Notes: generated by a model from the sequence alone, not told the origin. 64,000 nt of DNA from Glacieibacterium arshaanense (GCF_004681125.1 NZ_SIHO01000002.1:1021413-1085412), one strand, 5' to 3'; numbered from the stretch's first letter, positions 42,644 through 52,120 are shown. Translations and numbers: made by a program.

Positions 42644-44956
42644 TTACTGAACCTTGGGTGACGGGCCGAGGTTTTTGAGCGCTACGGTGAACAAATAGGT
42701 GTTGCCCGGCCGGTAGTCGCGGTCGAACGTATAGTCGTGGCGCCAGCTGAAGCCGATGCGGAAACATTCATCCTCATAGGCCACGCCGATCCGGTGGCGC
42801 ACCGGCGAGAAGCCATCATTGGTCGTCGTCGGGTCTTCGGATGTCGACGTCAGATCGACGATACTCGACGCGAAGATCGACCAGTATTTGGCAAACACCA
42901 CGCGGCCGCCGACGCGCAATTCCTCGCGGTCGGCAAGGTCCTCGATCGGGATGTTGCGGTTGAGCTTGACGTAGGCGACCGTCGCATAGGTCTGGCTGTT
43001 GCCGACCGCGATGTCGATTTCGTTGGCGCGCGCGGCAAAGCTGTTGGGGTCAAAGCGCAGGCTCTGGGTTATTTCGAGCAGCTTGCCGACTTGCAGCGTG
43101 GTGCGCGTGACAATGTCCGACACCTTGCCCGACAGGCCGGTGCCCGGCGGCAGGAACTCGTTGCTGGTGTCGAAGCGGTAGCTCTGGCCGATCTGCGTGC
43201 GCAGTGCCAGCCGCGGCCGGTCGAGCGTGTATTCGACGCCGTAGGTGACGCGCGTGCCGCCCTCCCAGCGGTCATAGCCGGGGAAGCGGTTGATCGAGAA
43301 CAGGTCGACGGTGTTGAAGTTGATCGAGCGCGCATCCTCGTTGGGGATGTTGGTGTTGCGCCCCGTCGGGCTGGCGACGAACTGCACGCGCGGTGTCAGC
43401 GTCTGCACGCCGCCGAATGCCGGCCCCGCCAGCGGCCAGCGGAAATCGAGCGCGGCGGCGGGCAGGAAACGCGTGTGCCAGCCGTCGCGACCGGCATAGA
43501 TCGGCAGGTCGGCGAGCACGGTCTCGCTGGCGTGGTAGACGTCGCCGCGGATCTGCGCCAACGCGTCGATGCGCAGGCCGCCCTTGGTAATCGTGTCGAT
43601 GTTCCACACCGCGCTGGCCAGCGCACGCTGCATGTCGGTGCCGTCGGTGCGCGTGATGACGAGGCTGTTGGCGTTGACCGCGAGATGGCCGCCGAGAATC
43701 GTTTCCTCGGGGTTCCACAGATAGTTGATCAGCGGCAGTGCTACCGGCGAGGCACCGAAGCTGTCTCCGACCGCGAGGCCCTGGAACGCCCAGCCCTGGA
43801 TCGACAGATAGCTGTCCGACCCGAAGCGTTCGACGTTGAACGTCGAGCGCAGCGTGTCATCGAGCGAAATGTCGTAGCGCCGCGTGAAGGTGTCGTCGGT
43901 GGCGTAGCGCGCCGAAAATGTCGTGCGCCAGTTTTCGTTGTGCTGGAATTGGCCGTTGGCGGCGAAATAGCCGCGAAACTGCTCGCCGGTTTCAAGCCGC
44001 GTCACATTGTCGGGTGCCAGAACCGTCCGCGCCGCATAGGTCATCAGTCCCGAAAACTGTACTGGCCCTTGCGCGAGCAATTGGCGGTATTCGAAGCCCA
44101 ACGCCGGATTGACCGCGGTGTAGATCCACGGCGTGATCGTCAGATCCTTGTCGGGCGCGATCGACCACAGATACGGCACCGCCAGCCCGAAGCCGAGGTT
44201 GGCGTTGTACGACAGGATCGGCACCAGCAGGCCGGTGGCGCGGGTCGCAACGCCGTCGGGGTGCGACATCGTCGGCAGGAACATCACCGGCTGCCCGAAG
44301 AAATCGAGCGTCGCGTCCTTGTAGCTGATGCGGTGTTTGACCGGATCGTGCGTGACCTTGACGGCACGCACCTGCCATAACGGCTCCTTGGCGCAGCCAT
44401 CGGCGCCAACCACCGAACACGGCGAATAAACCGCGTGGTTCATCACCGTCTTACCCGAAATCCGCACGCCCGATTGCGCCGCCAGCCGCCCGCCGCCTTC
44501 GAGCACCAGCAAGATATTGTCGAGCGCGCCGTCACGCAGCGAATCGGTGAGCTCGACGCGGTCGCCAAACACGCGGTTGCCGCTCGGGTCAGTCGTGGTG
44601 ACATTGCCCGTCGCGATGATCTGCCCAGTGGTGCGGTCCCAGCTCACCGAATCGGCGGTCAGCACATAGCCGTCGCGGCTGATGTGCACGGCGCCCTGCG
44701 CGGTGACGATCTGGTCGTTGTCCGAATAGCCGATCTGGTCGGCGGCGAAATCGATGGTGTCGCCGGGCTTGAGCGCGGCGGGCAGCGGCACCGGCTGCTT
44801 GGCGGCAGGCTTGGCGGGGTCGTAGTTGTTCGTCGTGACATCCGCCGACGGCGTCACATAGTCCTGCGCCATCGCCGCCGAGGCCAGCAGCGATGCCACC
44901 AGCGCCGCCAGCTTCGGGGCCGTCACGGCAACATTGCGGGCAAGGCGAGGGGGCAA
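42644..44956 (-). CDS. lptD: LPS-assembly protein LptD
   Basis: Outer-membrane beta-barrel that inserts lipopolysaccharide, 770 residues. Signal peptide, then the OstA/LptA-like jellyroll (DTIDFAADQIGYSDNDQIV, GAVHISRDGYVLTADS), then a long barrel domain with alternating aromatic strands. Two N-terminal-region cysteines (YSPCSVVGADGCAKEP) may take part in the family's disulfides. Depends on SurA encoded next. The gene is divergent from pepA across ~140 bp. lptF/lptG, often neighbours in alphaproteobacteria, are not between them here. Confidence 0.93.
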   Translation of the reverse strand: MPPRLARNVAVTAPKLAALVASLLASAAMAQDYVTPSADVTTNNYDPAKPAAKQPVPLPAALKPGDTIDFAADQIGYSDNDQIVTAQGAVHISRDGYVLTADSVSWDRTTGQIIATGNVTTTDPSGNRVFGDRVELTDSLRDGALDNILLVLEGGGRLAAQSGVRISGKTVMNHAVYSPCSVVGADGCAKEPLWQVRAVKVTHDPVKHRISYKDATLDFFGQPVMFLPTMSHPDGVATRATGLLVPILSYNANLGFGLAVPYLWSIAPDKDLTITPWIYTAVNPALGFEYRQLLAQGPVQFSGLMTYAARTVLAPDNVTRLETGEQFRGYFAANGQFQHNENWRTTFSARYATDDTFTRRYDISLDDTLRSTFNVERFGSDSYLSIQGWAFQGLAVGDSFGASPVALPLINYLWNPEETILGGHLAVNANSLVITRTDGTDMQRALASAVWNIDTITKGGLRIDALAQIRGDVYHASETVLADLPIYAGRDGWHTRFLPAAALDFRWPLAGPAFGGVQTLTPRVQFVASPTGRNTNIPNEDARSINFNTVDLFSINRFPGYDRWEGGTRVTYGVEYTLDRPRLALRTQIGQSYRFDTSNEFLPPGTGLSGKVSDIVTRTTLQVGKLLEITQSLRFDPNSFAARANEIDIAVGNSQTYATVAYVKLNRNIPIEDLADREELRVGGRVVFAKYWSIFASSIVDLTSTSEDPTTTNDGFSPVRHRIGVAYEDECFRIGFSWRHDYTFDRDYRPGNTYLFTVALKNLGPSPKVQ

Positions 44957-45097
44957 GCGGTACTCCGGCGGGAAGTCTGGTCTGCGTCTTAGGCCGCACC
45001 ACCGCTGCCCGCAAGGCGCGGGCTTTACGCAGCTAGGCTTTACGGGGGCGGCCCCTCGACGCTAGATGACAGCAACTTGCAAATGGAAAGACTTCAG

Positions 45098-46597
45098 ATG
45101 GACATCGCCTTCCAGACCACTGCCGCTGCCGATCCCGCCGGCACGCTCGTCGTTTTCGCTGCCAAGGACGCGGTGCTGTCGCGCGCCGCGCAGGCGCTCG
45201 ATACCAAACTCGGCGGGCAGATCGTCCGCGCCCTCAAGAGCGCGCGCTTCGAAGGTGACGTCGCCAGCCTCGTCGAAATCCTCGCGCCCGCCGGCATGGC
45301 GGCATCGCGCGTCATCGTCGCCGGCACCGGGCCCGCCGGCAAGGCCGATGCCGGCACATTCGAAAAGATCGGCGGCGCGCTCGCCGCGAAGCTGCTGACC
45401 AGCGGCGAAACTGCCGTGACGGTCGATTTCGACGGCGTCGACGATATCGCCATCTCGCGCGACGAAGCTGCTGCACGGTTGGCGCATGGCAGTGCGCTGC
45501 GAAGCTGGCGCTATGACCTGTATCGCACCAAGCTCAAGCCCAACCAGAAGCCGACGCTGGCGGCGCTGACTGTCGTCAATGCCCCCGCTGGTGCCGACGC
45601 CGCACACACCGCGCTCGCCGCCCTGGCGCGCGGCGTCGGCGTGGCGCGCGAGCTCGTCACCGAGCCGGCGAACATCATCTACCCCGAAAGCTTCGTCGAG
45701 CGCGTCAAGAGTCTCGCGCCCGCCGGCCTCGTCATCGAAACGCTCGACGAACCGGCGATGAAGAAGCTCGGCATGGGCGCGCTGCTCGGCGTGTCGCAGG
45801 GCTCGGTGCGGCCGCCGCGCATGCTGGTGCTGCGCTGGAACGGCACCGGTGATGCCAATGCCAAGCCCGTCGTGCTCGTCGGCAAGGGCGTGACCTTCGA
45901 CACCGGCGGCATTTCGCTCAAGCCGCCCGCCGGCATGGAAGACATGAAGTGGGACATGGGCGGCGCGGCCGCCGTCGCCGGCGCACTGACGTCGCTCGCC
46001 GCACGTGGTGCCAAGGCGCACGTCATCGGCGTCTGCGGGCTCGTTGAAAACATGCCCGACGGCAATGCCCAGCGCCCCGGCGACGTGGTCACCAGCATGT
46101 CGGGTCAGACCATCGAAGTCATCAACACCGATGCCGAAGGCCGTCTCGTGCTCTGCGACGCGATCTGGTGGGCGCAGGAAACCTTCAACCCCGAAGTCGT
46201 CGTCGATCTGGCAACGCTGACCGGCGCCATAATCATCACGCTCGGCCATGAATATGCCGGCTGCTTCAGCAACGACGACGGCCTCGCCGCCAAGCTGCTC
46301 GCCGCCGGTGACGCCAGCGGCGACAAATTGTGGCGCATGCCGATCGGCGACGCCTACGACAAGCTGATCGACTCGCCGATCGCCGACATCAAGAACGTCG
46401 GCCCGCGCGAAGGCGGCTCGATCACCGCGGCGCAGTTCATCCAGCGCTTCGTCAAGCCCGGCGTCAAATGGGCGCACCTCGATATCGCCGGTATGGTCTG
46501 GGCGGCAAGCGCCGGCCCGCTGTGGGACAAGGGCGCCACCGGCTACGGCGTGCGCCTGCTCGACCGCTTCATTGCGGATAACTACGAGAGCAAGTGA
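45098..46597 (+). CDS. pepA: Leucyl aminopeptidase (M17)
   Basis: Cytosolic di-metal aminopeptidase, 499 residues, hexameric in the family. GKGVTFDTGGISLKP and the signature NTDAEGRLVL carry metal ligands; DMKWDMGGAAAVAG and the C-terminal LDIAGMVW fit the M17 fold. The ATG at 45098 has GGAAAG seven bases upstream; earlier in-frame starts at 45077-45083 are less likely. Followed by holC after 25 bp, a conserved pairing in proteobacteria. Confidence 0.95.
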   Translation: MDIAFQTTAAADPAGTLVVFAAKDAVLSRAAQALDTKLGGQIVRALKSARFEGDVASLVEILAPAGMAASRVIVAGTGPAGKADAGTFEKIGGALAAKLLTSGETAVTVDFDGVDDIAISRDEAAARLAHGSALRSWRYDLYRTKLKPNQKPTLAALTVVNAPAGADAAHTALAALARGVGVARELVTEPANIIYPESFVERVKSLAPAGLVIETLDEPAMKKLGMGALLGVSQGSVRPPRMLVLRWNGTGDANAKPVVLVGKGVTFDTGGISLKPPAGMEDMKWDMGGAAAVAGALTSLAARGAKAHVIGVCGLVENMPDGNAQRPGDVVTSMSGQTIEVINTDAEGRLVLCDAIWWAQETFNPEVVVDLATLTGAIIITLGHEYAGCFSNDDGLAAKLLAAGDASGDKLWRMPIGDAYDKLIDSPIADIKNVGPREGGSITAAQFIQRFVKPGVKWAHLDIAGMVWAASAGPLWDKGATGYGVRLLDRFIADNYESK

Positions 46598-46622
46598 GCG
46601 TAGGCGAACAAAAGCCCACCCA

Positions 46623-47081
46623 GTGAGCAACTACGGCTTCTACCAGCTGATGACGCGGCAGCTCGACGCCGTCGTGCCGCGGCTGCTCGAAAAGGTGATC
46701 GCGGCGGGGCACCGAGTGCTGCTCATCGGCGATGACCGCGCCGTGCTGCAAAAGCTCGACGTCGCGCTGTGGAGTTATGCGCCTGCGTCGTTCCTGCCAC
46801 ACGCGCTCGTCGGCGAAGACGGTAGCGTCGACGAACCCGCCGAACAGGCCGTGCTGCTCGCCACCGAAGCGACCAACCTCAACGGCGCCGATGTGCTGAT
46901 GTGCGTCGGCGGCGGCCTGCCCGACAGCGCCAATGACTTTGCGCGCGTGCTGCTGCTGTTCGACGGCAACGACAACGCCGCACTGCAAATGGCGCGGCGC
47001 CAGTGGAAGGCGCTCGGCGGCGGCGGGCACCAACTTACCTATTGGAAAGAAAGCGGCGGCGGCTGGGAGAAGGCCGGGTAG
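46623..47081 (+). CDS. holC: DNA polymerase III subunit chi
   Basis: Clamp-loader accessory subunit linking the replisome to SSB, 152 residues. It begins at GTG 46623 (VSNYGFYQLMTRQLDAVVPR), and the HRVLLIGDDRAVLQKLDVAL and GDDR-type pattern plus LWSYAPASFLPHA are typical of HolC. The frame opens earlier (46572), but that overlaps the end of pepA. Operon with pepA. Confidence 0.88.
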   Translation: MSNYGFYQLMTRQLDAVVPRLLEKVIAAGHRVLLIGDDRAVLQKLDVALWSYAPASFLPHALVGEDGSVDEPAEQAVLLATEATNLNGADVLMCVGGGLPDSANDFARVLLLFDGNDNAALQMARRQWKALGGGGHQLTYWKESGGGWEKAG

Positions 47082-47170
47082 GGCGCACATCCGCTGGCGC
47101 TAACCCACCGACCGCGCTATGCAGTCAGCGCGCGACGCCGGGGGCGGCGGCGCGCAGGCGCCGGGCAATC

Positions 47171-48727
47171 ATGCCGGCGCCGGGGCGAGTGGAGGCGAAC
47201 CTGCCGGCGACCAATTTCGTGCCGCAGCTCGATCTGATCGAGGGCCTGGCGCCGACCCGTGCCGGGCTGGCCGGCATCATCGACATCGGCTCGAACTCGA
47301 TCCGGCTTGTCGTCTATCAGGGCCTGTCGCGCGTGCCCCCCGTCATCTTCAACGAGAAAGTCATGGCCGGTCTCGGCCGCGGCGTCGCCACTGACGGCAA
47401 GCTCGATGCCGGCGCCATCGGCGTCGCGCTGACCGCGCTGTCGCGCTTTGCAATGCTGGCGCACGACATGGCGGTCACCTCGCTGCGCACCGTCGCCACC
47501 GCCGCGGTGCGCGAGGCATCGAACGCCGATGAATTCGTCCGGCTGGTCCGCGAACATTGCGGCCTCGAAGTCGAAATCATCGACGGCGAGGCCGAAGCCC
47601 GCGCCGCAGCCTTAGGCGTCATTGCCGGCATCCCCGAAGCCGATGGCGTCATCGGCGACCTCGGCGGCGGTAGTCTGGAGCTGGTGCGCGTGTCGGGGGG
47701 CCAAGCGCACGAGTGGATCTCGCTGCCGATCGGCTCGCTGCGGCTCGATGCGGTGCGCAAGCGCGGCCAGCGCCAGCTCGTGCCGTTCATCAAAAAGGCG
47801 CTCGACCGCGTCGGCTGGGCGCAGGCCGGGCGCGGCAAGCCGTTCTACATGGTCGGCGGTTCCTGGCGCGCGCTGACGCAGCTGCACATCCACCTGACCG
47901 ACTATCCGTTGCCGGTGGTGCACCAATATACGATGGACGCCGGCGCCCCCGACCGGCTGGCGCGCTCGCTGGCGCAGACCAATCCGCGATCTTTGCGCGA
48001 CATTCCCGCGATGTCGAGCTCGCGCATCCCGTCGCTGCCCGGTGCCGCGACGCTGCTCGGCGCCGTCGTCAAGAAACTCGGCAGCAGCAGCGTCGTCGCC
48101 AGCGCCTATGGCCTGCGCGAAGGGCTGCTCTACGCGCAACTCCCCGCCGCCCAGCAACGCGAGGACCCGCTGCTCGCCGCCGCGCGCCACGAAGGCGAAC
48201 GCCAGGGCCGCTTCCCCGAACACGGCGACCTGCTGATGACGTGGATGGACGGGTTGTTCGAAGCCGACGAAACCCTCGCCGACCGCCGCATCCGCTGGGC
48301 CGCCAGCCTGCTCAGCGACGTCGCCTGGCGCGCCCACCCCGATTTCCGCGCCGAACGCGGCCTCGAGCTCGCGCTCCACGGCAACTGGGTGGCGATCACC
48401 GCCCCCGAACGCGCCATGCTCGCCGCCGCACTCTTCTCGTGCTTCGGCGGCAGCCCGACCGCGCCGCAAGTCGCCTCCTTCGCCGCACTCGCCACCCCCG
48501 CGCAACTCGCCCGCGCCCGCAGCTGGGGCATGGCGCTGCGGCTGGGCCAACGCCTCACCGGCGGCACCGCCAAGCCGCTGGTGGCCAGCCGCCTCTGGCG
48601 CGACGGCAGCGCCCTCGTGCTCAGCCTCGCCCAACGCGACGCCCCGCTCTACGGCGAGGCCGTGGCACGGCGGCTGAAAACCCTCGCCGGCGCCTTGGGG
48701 CTGACGCCCGAGTTTCGGGTGAGTTAG
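47171..48727 (+). CDS. ppx: Exopolyphosphatase / Ppx-GppA family phosphatase
   Basis: Hydrolyses polyphosphate and/or pppGpp, 518 residues. The actin-like ASKHA fold is shown by IIDIGSNSIRLVVYQG (phosphate 1) and VIGDLGGGSLELVRV (phosphate 2); the C-terminal HD-like helical part (LLMTWMDGLFEADETLADRR onward) is present. The ATG at 47171 is chosen; the frame is open from 47003, but there it overlaps holC. The cell also encodes a polyphosphate-using kinase (ppk2 at 53922), so polyP metabolism is represented twice in the window. Confidence 0.9.
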   Translation: MPAPGRVEANLPATNFVPQLDLIEGLAPTRAGLAGIIDIGSNSIRLVVYQGLSRVPPVIFNEKVMAGLGRGVATDGKLDAGAIGVALTALSRFAMLAHDMAVTSLRTVATAAVREASNADEFVRLVREHCGLEVEIIDGEAEARAAALGVIAGIPEADGVIGDLGGGSLELVRVSGGQAHEWISLPIGSLRLDAVRKRGQRQLVPFIKKALDRVGWAQAGRGKPFYMVGGSWRALTQLHIHLTDYPLPVVHQYTMDAGAPDRLARSLAQTNPRSLRDIPAMSSSRIPSLPGAATLLGAVVKKLGSSSVVASAYGLREGLLYAQLPAAQQREDPLLAAARHEGERQGRFPEHGDLLMTWMDGLFEADETLADRRIRWAASLLSDVAWRAHPDFRAERGLELALHGNWVAITAPERAMLAAALFSCFGGSPTAPQVASFAALATPAQLARARSWGMALRLGQRLTGGTAKPLVASRLWRDGSALVLSLAQRDAPLYGEAVARRLKTLAGALGLTPEFRVS

Positions 48728-48737
48728 GGGAAGCGGG

Positions 48738-48777
48738 AAGGGCCTCCGGCGGGCAGGGCTGAGCCCTGCACCCGACT
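48738..48777 (+). repeat. Interspersed repeat, left half; perfect 40-bp partner at 49868
   Basis: Forty bases (tip AAGGGCCTCC, palindrome GGGCTGAGCCC, inner end CACCCGACT) are the exact reverse complement of 49868-49907. It starts 10 bp after the ppx stop. The sequence turns AT-rich at its inner edge. Confidence 0.95.
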
Positions 48778-48881
48778 TCCAGAACAACTATCGACGGTGT
48801 GTTGTTTAGATTTTTATCCGAAGTAATTATCGGTAAAATTTGAAATTGATTGGTCAATTGTAATCGGAATTATGAAAAAGA

Positions 48882-49724
48882 TCATCTATATTTGGCGGCC
48901 ACGTTGGAATCTATATCAGCAGTCGTTTTGCCGAAAGCGGTATTAGAATTTAGCCAGGATTCAATTTCCTTAAAATTTTCGATAGTTATCGTTCTTTTTG
49001 CGGGATCAAGCGGAACTCGGTGCTCGACTTTGTTATCAAATAAGTCGCTTAGAAGTAAATTCTGCAAATCTACTAAAAAATCGTCTGTATATGCTATTGA
49101 ATCTTCAACATTATCGATAAATGCCGAAAATATTTCCTTAATCTTCGGCAAATCTTCCTTCTTTGGAGGTTCGTATGGAAATGTGCCTCCATTTGGGTTT
49201 TCGACAGGAACAATTGGCATTACGTGCATCATGAATTCTGAAAACATAAGTGCATTTGTATTATGCAATACACTGTTCAAAGCTGCTCGGAAAATCAACA
49301 AACGTGGGTCGATTACACGACGATTCTCAACTAGAAATATTAATTTAATTGTGGAGTCCGAGAATCGACCATAGGCGGCTAAAATTTCTGGGAATCGTGC
49401 GGTAGGTACGTCGAACGACATACCTACACCTGCTGCAAGGCTGGCAACAGCCAGTTGCATATCAAGCCCGCGAATTTCGTTCGCTAGTTCTATAGCGGCG
49501 TCAGCCATCACGCGAGTAACAGCAACCGCATCCTCGTACATCGACGCTTTTAGCTTACGTCGCTCATTCTCAATAATTGACCTACGTGATTGGCGGCCTT
49601 GTGCACCGATTTGGAATACGACGGCACTAAACCCAAAGAATGCAGCTGCGCAGGTTGCGCCAGCGCCAATGATTGAGGCCTTAATCGTCGAATCGCATGA
49701 TTGCCAAATTGCAATTAGATCCAT
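48882..49724 (-). CDS. AT-rich orphan membrane-anchored protein
   Basis: A 280-residue protein of unrecognised family. One N-terminal hydrophobic segment (about residues 15-40, IKASIIGAGATCAAAFFGF) is followed by a charged helix (RQSRRSIIENERRKLKA) and a ~230-residue domain, probably cytoplasmic and mostly helical. No catalytic motif was seen. Codon and base composition are much more AT-rich than any neighbour, pointing to transfer. It is the only gene between perfect inverted 40-bp repeats. A defence or niche-specific role is possible but unsupported. Confidence 0.7.
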   Translation of the reverse strand: MDLIAIWQSCDSTIKASIIGAGATCAAAFFGFSAVVFQIGAQGRQSRRSIIENERRKLKASMYEDAVAVTRVMADAAIELANEIRGLDMQLAVASLAAGVGMSFDVPTARFPEILAAYGRFSDSTIKLIFLVENRRVIDPRLLIFRAALNSVLHNTNALMFSEFMMHVMPIVPVENPNGGTFPYEPPKKEDLPKIKEIFSAFIDNVEDSIAYTDDFLVDLQNLLLSDLFDNKVEHRVPLDPAKRTITIENFKEIESWLNSNTAFGKTTADIDSNVAAKYR

Positions 49725-49867
49725 TTTGCTGGTCCATTCGGTTTAGATGGTCCGCTATCCGTGTTTACTTCCTTGGTCCTTCTTTTGCAGCTTGGTTTGA
49801 TTTCAGCGTTGGTCTGAAAATATTGTAGACCCTATTCCCACATTGCAGCCAAATCTGACTATTGATC

Positions 49868-49907
49868 AGTCGGGTGCAGGGCTCAGCCCTGCCCGCCGGA
49901 GGCCCTT
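49868..49907 (-). repeat. Interspersed repeat, right half; perfect 40-bp partner at 48738
   Basis: Exact reverse complement of 48738-48777. Its tip ends at the base before the rnd stop codon (TAA, read from TTA at 49908-49910). Confidence 0.95.
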
Positions 49908-51083
49908 TTACTCTACCTCTACCCCGGTCCCCGTCATCGTCAGCTTGCCGTCGCGCACCGTGAAGGCGAGGTGGCCGTCCACCAGCGCGAGCGCGTCCTT
50001 GCCGAAGATGTCGAAGCGCCAGCCGTTCAGCACCGGCAGGCCGTCGCGGACGCCGGCGGCGATGGCGTCGAGCTCGTCACCTTTGACGACCAACTTGGGC
50101 GCGACATTGGCTTCCTTGGCGCGGATTTTGAGGAGGAGTTTGAGCAGGTCGGCGATCAGCGCGCCTTCGGAACTGAGGCCGGGGCGCGAGACTTCACGGA
50201 CGGGCATTTCGTCGGCGGGCAGCGGCGTGGCGGCGGCGAGCGCGGCGCACAGGCGCTTGCCGATGTCGTTGCTCGCCCAGCTGGTTGACAGCCCGCGCAT
50301 GCGCGCGAGGTCGTTTTGCGTGGCGGGCGGCGAGGCGGCGAGTTCGCCCAAGGTTTCATCCTTGACGATGCGGCCGCGCGGCACGTCCTTGCTCTGTGCC
50401 TCGCGCTCGCGCCATGCGGCGAGCGCTTTCAGGCGCCCGAGGATGACGGGGTTGCGGTTGGGCAGGCGCAGGCGTTGCCACGCGGTATCGGGGTCATTGG
50501 CGTAGGTTGCGGGGTTCGACGCGCGCGCCATTTCGTCATCGAGCCAGGCGCCGCGGCCGGTTTTCATCAGCTTGGCGAGCATTTTGGGGAACAGCGCGGC
50601 CAAGTGCGTAACGTCGCCGATGGCATAGTCGATCTGCCGGTCATTGAGCGGCCGGCGCGCCCAGTCGGTAAAGCGCGCGCCCTTGTCGATGGCGACGCCG
50701 AGGAACGACTGGACGAGGTTGGTGTAGCTGACCTGCTCGCCTTGCCCGAGCGCCATCGCGGCGATCTGCGTGTCGAACAGCGGGGTCGGGGTCTTGCCGG
50801 TCAGGTTGTAGATGATTTCGAGGTCCTGGCCGCCGGCGTGGAAGACCTTGAGTACCGGTTCCTCGACGAGCAGGTCGAGCAGCGGCTTGAGGTCAAGGTC
50901 GGGCGACTTCGGGTCGATCGCGGCGGCTTCCCCGCCACCGGCGATCTGCACGAGGCACAAATCGGGGTAGAAGGTGTTTTCGCGCATGAATTCGGTATCG
51001 ACAGTGACGAAGTCGGCCGCGGCAAGACGGGTGCAAAGCGCGGCGAGCGTGGCGGTGTCGGTGATCAGCGGATGGATATGCAT
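49908..51083 (-). CDS. rnd: Ribonuclease D
   Basis: 3'-to-5' exoribonuclease for tRNA and small-RNA 3' trimming, 391 residues. DEDDy active-site motifs are visible: FVTVDTEFMRENTFYP (Exo I), VFHAGGQDLEIIYNLTG (Exo II) and DYAIGDVTHL (Exo III with Tyr). An HRDC domain follows (about residues 210-285). The ATG at 51083 (MHIHPLITD) is chosen; upstream codons to 51251 overlap the next gene. Its stop abuts a repeat tip. Confidence 0.93.
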   Translation of the reverse strand: MHIHPLITDTATLAALCTRLAAADFVTVDTEFMRENTFYPDLCLVQIAGGGEAAAIDPKSPDLDLKPLLDLLVEEPVLKVFHAGGQDLEIIYNLTGKTPTPLFDTQIAAMALGQGEQVSYTNLVQSFLGVAIDKGARFTDWARRPLNDRQIDYAIGDVTHLAALFPKMLAKLMKTGRGAWLDDEMARASNPATYANDPDTAWQRLRLPNRNPVILGRLKALAAWREREAQSKDVPRGRIVKDETLGELAASPPATQNDLARMRGLSTSWASNDIGKRLCAALAAATPLPADEMPVREVSRPGLSSEGALIADLLKLLLKIRAKEANVAPKLVVKGDELDAIAAGVRDGLPVLNGWRFDIFGKDALALVDGHLAFTVRDGKLTMTGTGVEVE

Positions 51084-51175
51084 TTGCCGTTCATAGTGCG
51101 TACGCTGTCGCATCGCTAGCATCGATGCGCGCTGCGCCTGCCGAAGTCCGACAGGCGCAGGCTCTATGGTACAAA

Positions 51176-51880
51176 TCAGCTCAAGGCCGCTTCGCGCCGC
51201 CTCCGCATCGCTGCACCGGTCAGGCCGAAACCTGCAATCATCATTGCCCAATTCGCTGGCTCTGGCACCGCGGCTAAAGTCACGTTACTAATTGCCATGG
51301 AGGCATAAGTTTCGTGCACGTACGAACCAGTTGAAAAATCATATGCGTAAGAATGGAAAATACCATAGGCATAGCCGTTGGATTCAACATTATAACTAAA
51401 CGGATCTTGAATAGACGACGGAATATTTCCTACAAAATCATAGACAGAATTCTGAGTAAATGTTCTATATTCAATTTCTTTATTAACATATATGTGTTCG
51501 GCCTCATGAAATTGTTGACTCTGCAAGCCGTCGTTATAACCCCAAATCAACCCGTAGGAGCGGGGCGAGAATGACGTGGTAACGCCGCCGATCGTCACCT
51601 TTGTCCACAACGCAGGTGACAAAACGCCAGTCAAATCCCCGCCATACAATTTGTTGGTGGTCGGCGTAGCTACGATGTTGCCTCGCGTTGTATCGTAACC
51701 ATAAACCATCTGGTACGGCAAAAAGCCAAGATCGGCCCCCGGAGTCCCGAAAATCCCAGTTTGGTCATAGCCCCAGTCGACTGTACCGGTGTAGGTCACT
51801 TTGACGATTATCGCCGAAACTGGGGTTGCAATGGTTGCAAGCGCAAGGATCACGCCAGAAAATAAATAAATCTTCAACAC
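51176..51880 (-). CDS. Secreted PEPxxWA-CTERM protein, AT-rich
   Basis: A 234-residue exported protein. Signal peptide (LFSGVILALATIATPVSA), a beta-rich domain with many Tyr and Gly (YGYDTTRGNI, YAYGIFHSYAYDFSTGSYVH), then VPEPANWAMMIAGFGL and an RRRR cluster: PEPxxWA sorting signal. The gene body is noticeably AT-richer than the neighbours while the sorting tail is GC-rich like the genome. Unrelated to the other three PEPxxWA proteins outside the tail. Monocistronic between rnd and aspS; function unknown. Confidence 0.82.
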   Translation of the reverse strand: MLKIYLFSGVILALATIATPVSAIIVKVTYTGTVDWGYDQTGIFGTPGADLGFLPYQMVYGYDTTRGNIVATPTTNKLYGGDLTGVLSPALWTKVTIGGVTTSFSPRSYGLIWGYNDGLQSQQFHEAEHIYVNKEIEYRTFTQNSVYDFVGNIPSSIQDPFSYNVESNGYAYGIFHSYAYDFSTGSYVHETYASMAISNVTLAAVPEPANWAMMIAGFGLTGAAMRRRREAALS

Positions 51881-52120
51881 TTTACTCCACTCATTTTAGT
51901 ACAGAAATCAAATAGAACAGATGCAGTGAATATCTCATGGATACTCGCTGTCAAGCGAATCATCTGGACGGGAAACGCGTGCCGCGCACCCACCGCTGAC
52001 GACCCCAAATGGGCTCTCGCCAGCGGCATTACGCCCCGCGTCGGCGCTCGAACCTTGACATTTTGTCGCTCAGCGTGTGTCACGCCCCGCTTATTGCCCT
52101 GTTCAGAATGATCGGTTCCC

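Larger units (their letters stand above)
48738..49907. mobile_element. Candidate single-gene cassette bounded by 40-bp inverted repeats
   Basis: A 1,170-bp unit: perfect 40-bp inverted repeats at both ends, one AT-rich orphan gene (48882-49724) inside, and AT-rich flanking sequence reaching to the arms. Other copies of the same repeat have loops of only 11-70 bp. The unit lies between the stop codons of ppx and rnd. No transposase is inside, so mobility, if any, would need enzymes in trans. Confidence 0.4.

Noticed and set aside
48738..49907. Ordinary insertion sequence
   Set aside because: The single gene inside has no transposase motif (no DDE, HUH or serine/tyrosine recombinase signature), and no target-site duplication was evident.
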